Below are positions 5,879 through 8,016 of a stretch of 8,016 nt of DNA, piece after piece. The notes below the pieces were generated by a model. The model made no database searches. It had not been told where the DNA came from and saw nothing but the letters and a program-made list of their open reading frames with translations. Source of the stretch: Clostridia bacterium (lineage in GTDB: Bacteria > Bacillota > Clostridia > UMGS1883); NCBI GenBank assembly GCA_017468215.1, contig JAFUJG010000034.1, positions 1 to 8,016 on the forward strand, written 5' to 3'. Each line of letters starts with the position of its first letter. The stretch's first letter is position 1. The position numbers and the translations under genes are program-made.

Positions 5879-6310
5879 ATGGGATTTTTAAAAGATTTTA
5901 AGGCATTTGCATTAAAGGGCAACGTTATCGACATGGCTGTCGGTGTTGTAATAGGCGGTGCTTTCGGCAAAATTGTAACAAGTATAGTTAACGATGTTAT
6001 TATGCCTGTGTTCGGTTATTTAACAGCAGGTATCAAGTTTACAGATTTAAAGCTTGTTCTTTCCGAAGCTGTTCTGGATGAAGCAGGTGCAGTTGTAACA
6101 GCGGAGGTTGCTCTTACATATGGTAACCTTATACAGCAGGTTGTTGACTTTGTGCTTATTGCACTTTCAATTTTCATTGTTATCCGCATTGTAACAAAGG
6201 CAGGCGAAAAGCTCAGAAAAAAGGAAGAAGAAGTTGCTGCCCCCGAAGAACCCAAGGGTCCTACAACAGAGGAACTTCTTGTTGAAATCAGAGATTTGTT
6301 AAAAAAATAA
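5879..6310 (+). CDS. mscL: Large-conductance mechanosensitive channel MscL
   Basis: MscL forms a homopentameric pore in the cytoplasmic membrane that opens under high tension and releases solutes during hypo-osmotic shock. The 143 residues fit the family (about 130-150). The amphipathic N-terminal helix MGFLKDFKAFALK is followed by the signature GNVIDMAVGVVIGGAFGKI (residues 14-32) at the start of TM1, a periplasm-facing loop with FTDLKLVL (54-61), TM2 (about 80-104) with the YGNLIQQVVDFVLIA entry, a charged KLRKKEEEVAAPEEP linker and the C-terminal bundle helix TTEELLVEIRDLLKK (129-143). The start is fixed by a strong Shine-Dalgarno. It is a single-gene unit with its own promoter and terminator. 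Confidence 0.98.
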   Translation: MGFLKDFKAFALKGNVIDMAVGVVIGGAFGKIVTSIVNDVIMPVFGYLTAGIKFTDLKLVLSEAVLDEAGAVVTAEVALTYGNLIQQVVDFVLIALSIFIVIRIVTKAGEKLRKKEEEVAAPEEPKGPTTEELLVEIRDLLKK

Positions 6311-6319
6311 ATTTTCCAA

Positions 6320-6348
6320 AAAGAGGCTTTAACAAAAGCCTCTTTTTT
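6320..6348 (+). terminator. Rho-independent terminator of mscL
   Basis: Arms AAAGAGGCTTT (6320-6330) and AAAGCCTCTTT (6335-6345) pair over 11 bp around the loop AACA, followed by a T-run ending at 6348. It begins 9 bases after the mscL stop codon, and the next promoter starts immediately after it. Confidence 0.95.
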
Positions 6349-6349
6349 G

Positions 6350-6378
6350 TTGATTATTTTGAATCCATGTGCTATAAT
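6350..6378 (+). promoter_or_regulatory. Promoter of the LtaS-like gene
   Basis: TTGATT (6350-6355), a 17-base spacer and a perfect TATAAT (6373-6378) with an extended TGC before it (TGCTATAAT, 6370-6378). The expected transcript begins near 6385 and leads directly into AAAGGAGG at 6395-6402. Confidence 0.8.
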
Positions 6379-6409
6379 ACATAAGAATTTGTCGAAAGGA
6401 GGCGTTACA

Positions 6410-8016
6410 GTGCAGAAAATTAACAAAAAGGAGCTTATGTGCAGGCTGTTTTTTCCTGCAGCTGTTTTGTATACAGAATTACTGTCGCATATTACATTTT
6501 TTGGCATAGAAGCAGACGGCCTTCTTAAAATAATGCTTTTCAGCCTCGTTTTAGGTGCAGGTGCAGATATGCTGTTAAGCCTTAATAAAAAGTATTTTGC
6601 ACCTTCGGGCATTGTGCTGTTGTCTCTTTTGGGCTTTATTCATTCGGTGCAGTTTGTTTATTATGGCTTTTTTAAGTCGTTCTTTTCATGGAGTGCAGTT
6701 GGCATGGCGGCAGATTTAATGCAGTTCTGGCGTGAGACAGCGTTGGCAATACTTAAAAGCACGCCTCTTATTATCTGTGCCTTTGTGCCGCTGATTGTGT
6801 TTGTTATTGTTAAAGACAAGCTCTTTTTACCTGTAGAAAAGAAAAAGCTGCAGCTTGGCTTTATGAGTGCTGTTCTGGCTATGTTTCTTATCTGCAGCTT
6901 TGCTGTTAAAGAAAACAGAGAAGCACTCTTATACATCACAGGAGATACACAAAAGGCTTTTAAAGAATACGGTATTGTTTTTGGTGGTACAGCAGATGCA
7001 GTAAGTTCTGTTTTTCCATCTGCAACAGAAACCGTTGCCAACCCATACGAAGGTATGGAAGTCACCGATACAGAGCAGGTCAAGGTAGAATACAATGTGC
7101 TCAATATTGACTTTGATACACTTATTGCAAACGAAACAAATGACGAAATCCGTGCCATGCATGAATATTTCGCATCTGTTCCACCTACAGAAAAAAATGA
7201 GTATACAGGGCTGTTTGAGGGGAAAAACATTATATTCCTGTGCCTTGAGGGCTTCAGCCACAAGGCAATAGATAAAGACTTAACCCCTATCCTGCATGAA
7301 ATGTACACCCAAGGCTTTATGTTCGAGAACTTTTACTCCTCTCTATGGGGCGGAAGCACCGCAACAGGGGAGTACGCAGTTATGACAGGAAATTTTTTCT
7401 CGAAGGCAAACTGCATTAAAAACTCGGCAAAGACAAATCAGTATTATTCCCTGGGAAATATTTTCAAGCGTGAAGGCTATAACACCTATGCCTATCACAA
7501 CCACACCTACACCTACTACGGCAGGCATAAATCGCACCCCAATTTTGGCTACGATGTGTTCAAGGCGGTAGGCAACGGACTTAAGCTTACAAAGGGCTTG
7601 TGGCCAAACTCCGACGAGGAGCTGGCAATAGCTACCGTGGATGAATACATCAACTCAGAAAAGCCCTTCCATGTTTATTACATGACGGTAAGCGGACACG
7701 CCTTTTACAACTGGGGCGGAAACCACATGTCCAAAAGAAACCGTGACATCATCCCTCTTGACTGGACATACAGCGAAGGGGTTAAGGCATATTTTGCATG
7801 CCAGTACGAGGTTGAAAAAATGCTTGGCGTTCTGCTTAGTAAGCTGGAAGAAGCAGGCAAGCTGGAGGATACGGTTTTTGCAATGAGCTGTGACCATTTT
7901 CCGTACGCATTGTCCGACAGCGAGCTTAGTGATCTTTACTGCTTGGATAAAAACGGAATACGAAGCAACCCCGAGCTTTATAAAAATGCTTTTATATTTT
8001 GGACCCCATCCATGGA
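6410..8016 (+). CDS. LTA synthase family (LtaS-like) sulfatase-fold phosphotransferase, 3'-truncated by the window edge
   Basis: The frame is open from GTG 6410 to the end of the window, giving 535 residues. GTG is preceded by AAAGGAGG (6395-6402) at seven bases. About five hydrophobic segments occupy residues 11-166 (roughly 11-31, 40-57, 66-88, 117-135, 148-166), then a linker (~170-270) and an extracellular sulfatase-fold domain from NIIFLCLEGFS (273-283). Compared with S. aureus LtaS as I recall it, E280 matches metal ligand E255, T317 in GGSTATGE matches nucleophile T300, R372 matches R356, H430 in SGH matches H416, and D495-H496 match D475-H476; W354 appears replaced by Y370. LtaS-type enzymes move glycerol phosphate from phosphatidylglycerol to lipoteichoic acid at the outer membrane face. 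Whether this one is polymerase, primase or another phosphotransferase cannot be told. The C-terminus is missing. It is monocistronic on its left side. Confidence 0.9.
   Translation, partial: MQKINKKELMCRLFFPAAVLYTELLSHITFFGIEADGLLKIMLFSLVLGAGADMLLSLNKKYFAPSGIVLLSLLGFIHSVQFVYYGFFKSFFSWSAVGMAADLMQFWRETALAILKSTPLIICAFVPLIVFVIVKDKLFLPVEKKKLQLGFMSAVLAMFLICSFAVKENREALLYITGDTQKAFKEYGIVFGGTADAVSSVFPSATETVANPYEGMEVTDTEQVKVEYNVLNIDFDTLIANETNDEIRAMHEYFASVPPTEKNEYTGLFEGKNIIFLCLEGFSHKAIDKDLTPILHEMYTQGFMFENFYSSLWGGSTATGEYAVMTGNFFSKANCIKNSAKTNQYYSLGNIFKREGYNTYAYHNHTYTYYGRHKSHPNFGYDVFKAVGNGLKLTKGLWPNSDEELAIATVDEYINSEKPFHVYYMTVSGHAFYNWGGNHMSKRNRDIIPLDWTYSEGVKAYFACQYEVEKMLGVLLSKLEEAGKLEDTVFAMSCDHFPYALSDSELSDLYCLDKNGIRSNPELYKNAFIFWTPSM

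Noticed and set aside
6016..6612. 198-codon minus-strand open frame overlapping mscL and the LtaS-like gene
   Set aside because: It spans a terminator and promoter and lies antisense to two well-supported genes. The product is Ser/Thr-rich low-complexity sequence without family features.
6661..7308. Minus-strand open frames (215 and 110 codons) in the LtaS-like region
   Set aside because: The plus strand is coding throughout, with membrane segments and catalytic motifs; these frames are antisense shadows without start signals.

Overview
The window looks like chromosomal DNA from a low-to-mid-GC Gram-positive anaerobe of the class Clostridia, probably a gut-type Oscillospiraceae/Ruminococcaceae relative. 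The basis is an IspH-ribosomal protein S1 gene fusion (a clostridial hallmark), strong AAAGGAGG ribosome-binding sites, sigma-A type promoters and an LtaS-like lipoteichoic-acid enzyme. No phage, transposase, CRISPR array, tRNA or rRNA was seen.

Layout: (1) Positions 1-2974 form a plus-strand housekeeping operon: the 3' end of a BaiN/YhiN-type flavoprotein, cytidylate kinase (cmk), and a 655-residue IspH-S1 fusion that overlaps cmk by 4 bases. A hairpin at 2986-3016 ends it and can also serve the convergent gene. (2) Positions 3049-4776 (minus) encode a secreted zinc metalloprotease: signal peptide, Ig-like region, ricin-like beta-trefoil, and a C-terminal domain whose motifs match the catalytic domain of anthrax lethal factor (M34/ATLF). 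(3) It is divergent from a YdcF/DUF218 membrane protein (4863-5615), and the two promoters share a perfect 18-bp palindrome. (4) Positions 5615-5800 hold an ordered array of small hairpins separated by TCGATAT, which flips to ATATCGA halfway. (5) mscL (5879-6310) follows with its own near-consensus promoter and terminator. (6) An LtaS-family membrane phosphotransferase starts at GTG 6410 and runs off the right edge; it covers 6410-8016.

The first block covers core metabolism and translation (CTP/dCTP supply, isoprenoid precursor synthesis, ribosomal protein S1). Everything from 3049 on concerns the cell envelope or exterior: secreted protease, envelope DUF218 protein, osmotic safety valve and polyglycerol-phosphate polymerase. 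These are separate transcription units, so a common pathway is not implied.

Most worth a second look are the hairpin array, the lethal-factor-like secreted protease, and evidence that the S1 half of the IspH-S1 fusion may also be made on its own: an internal Shine-Dalgarno and ATG at the domain junction, a promoter-like site inside ispH, and an abrupt shift in codon usage.
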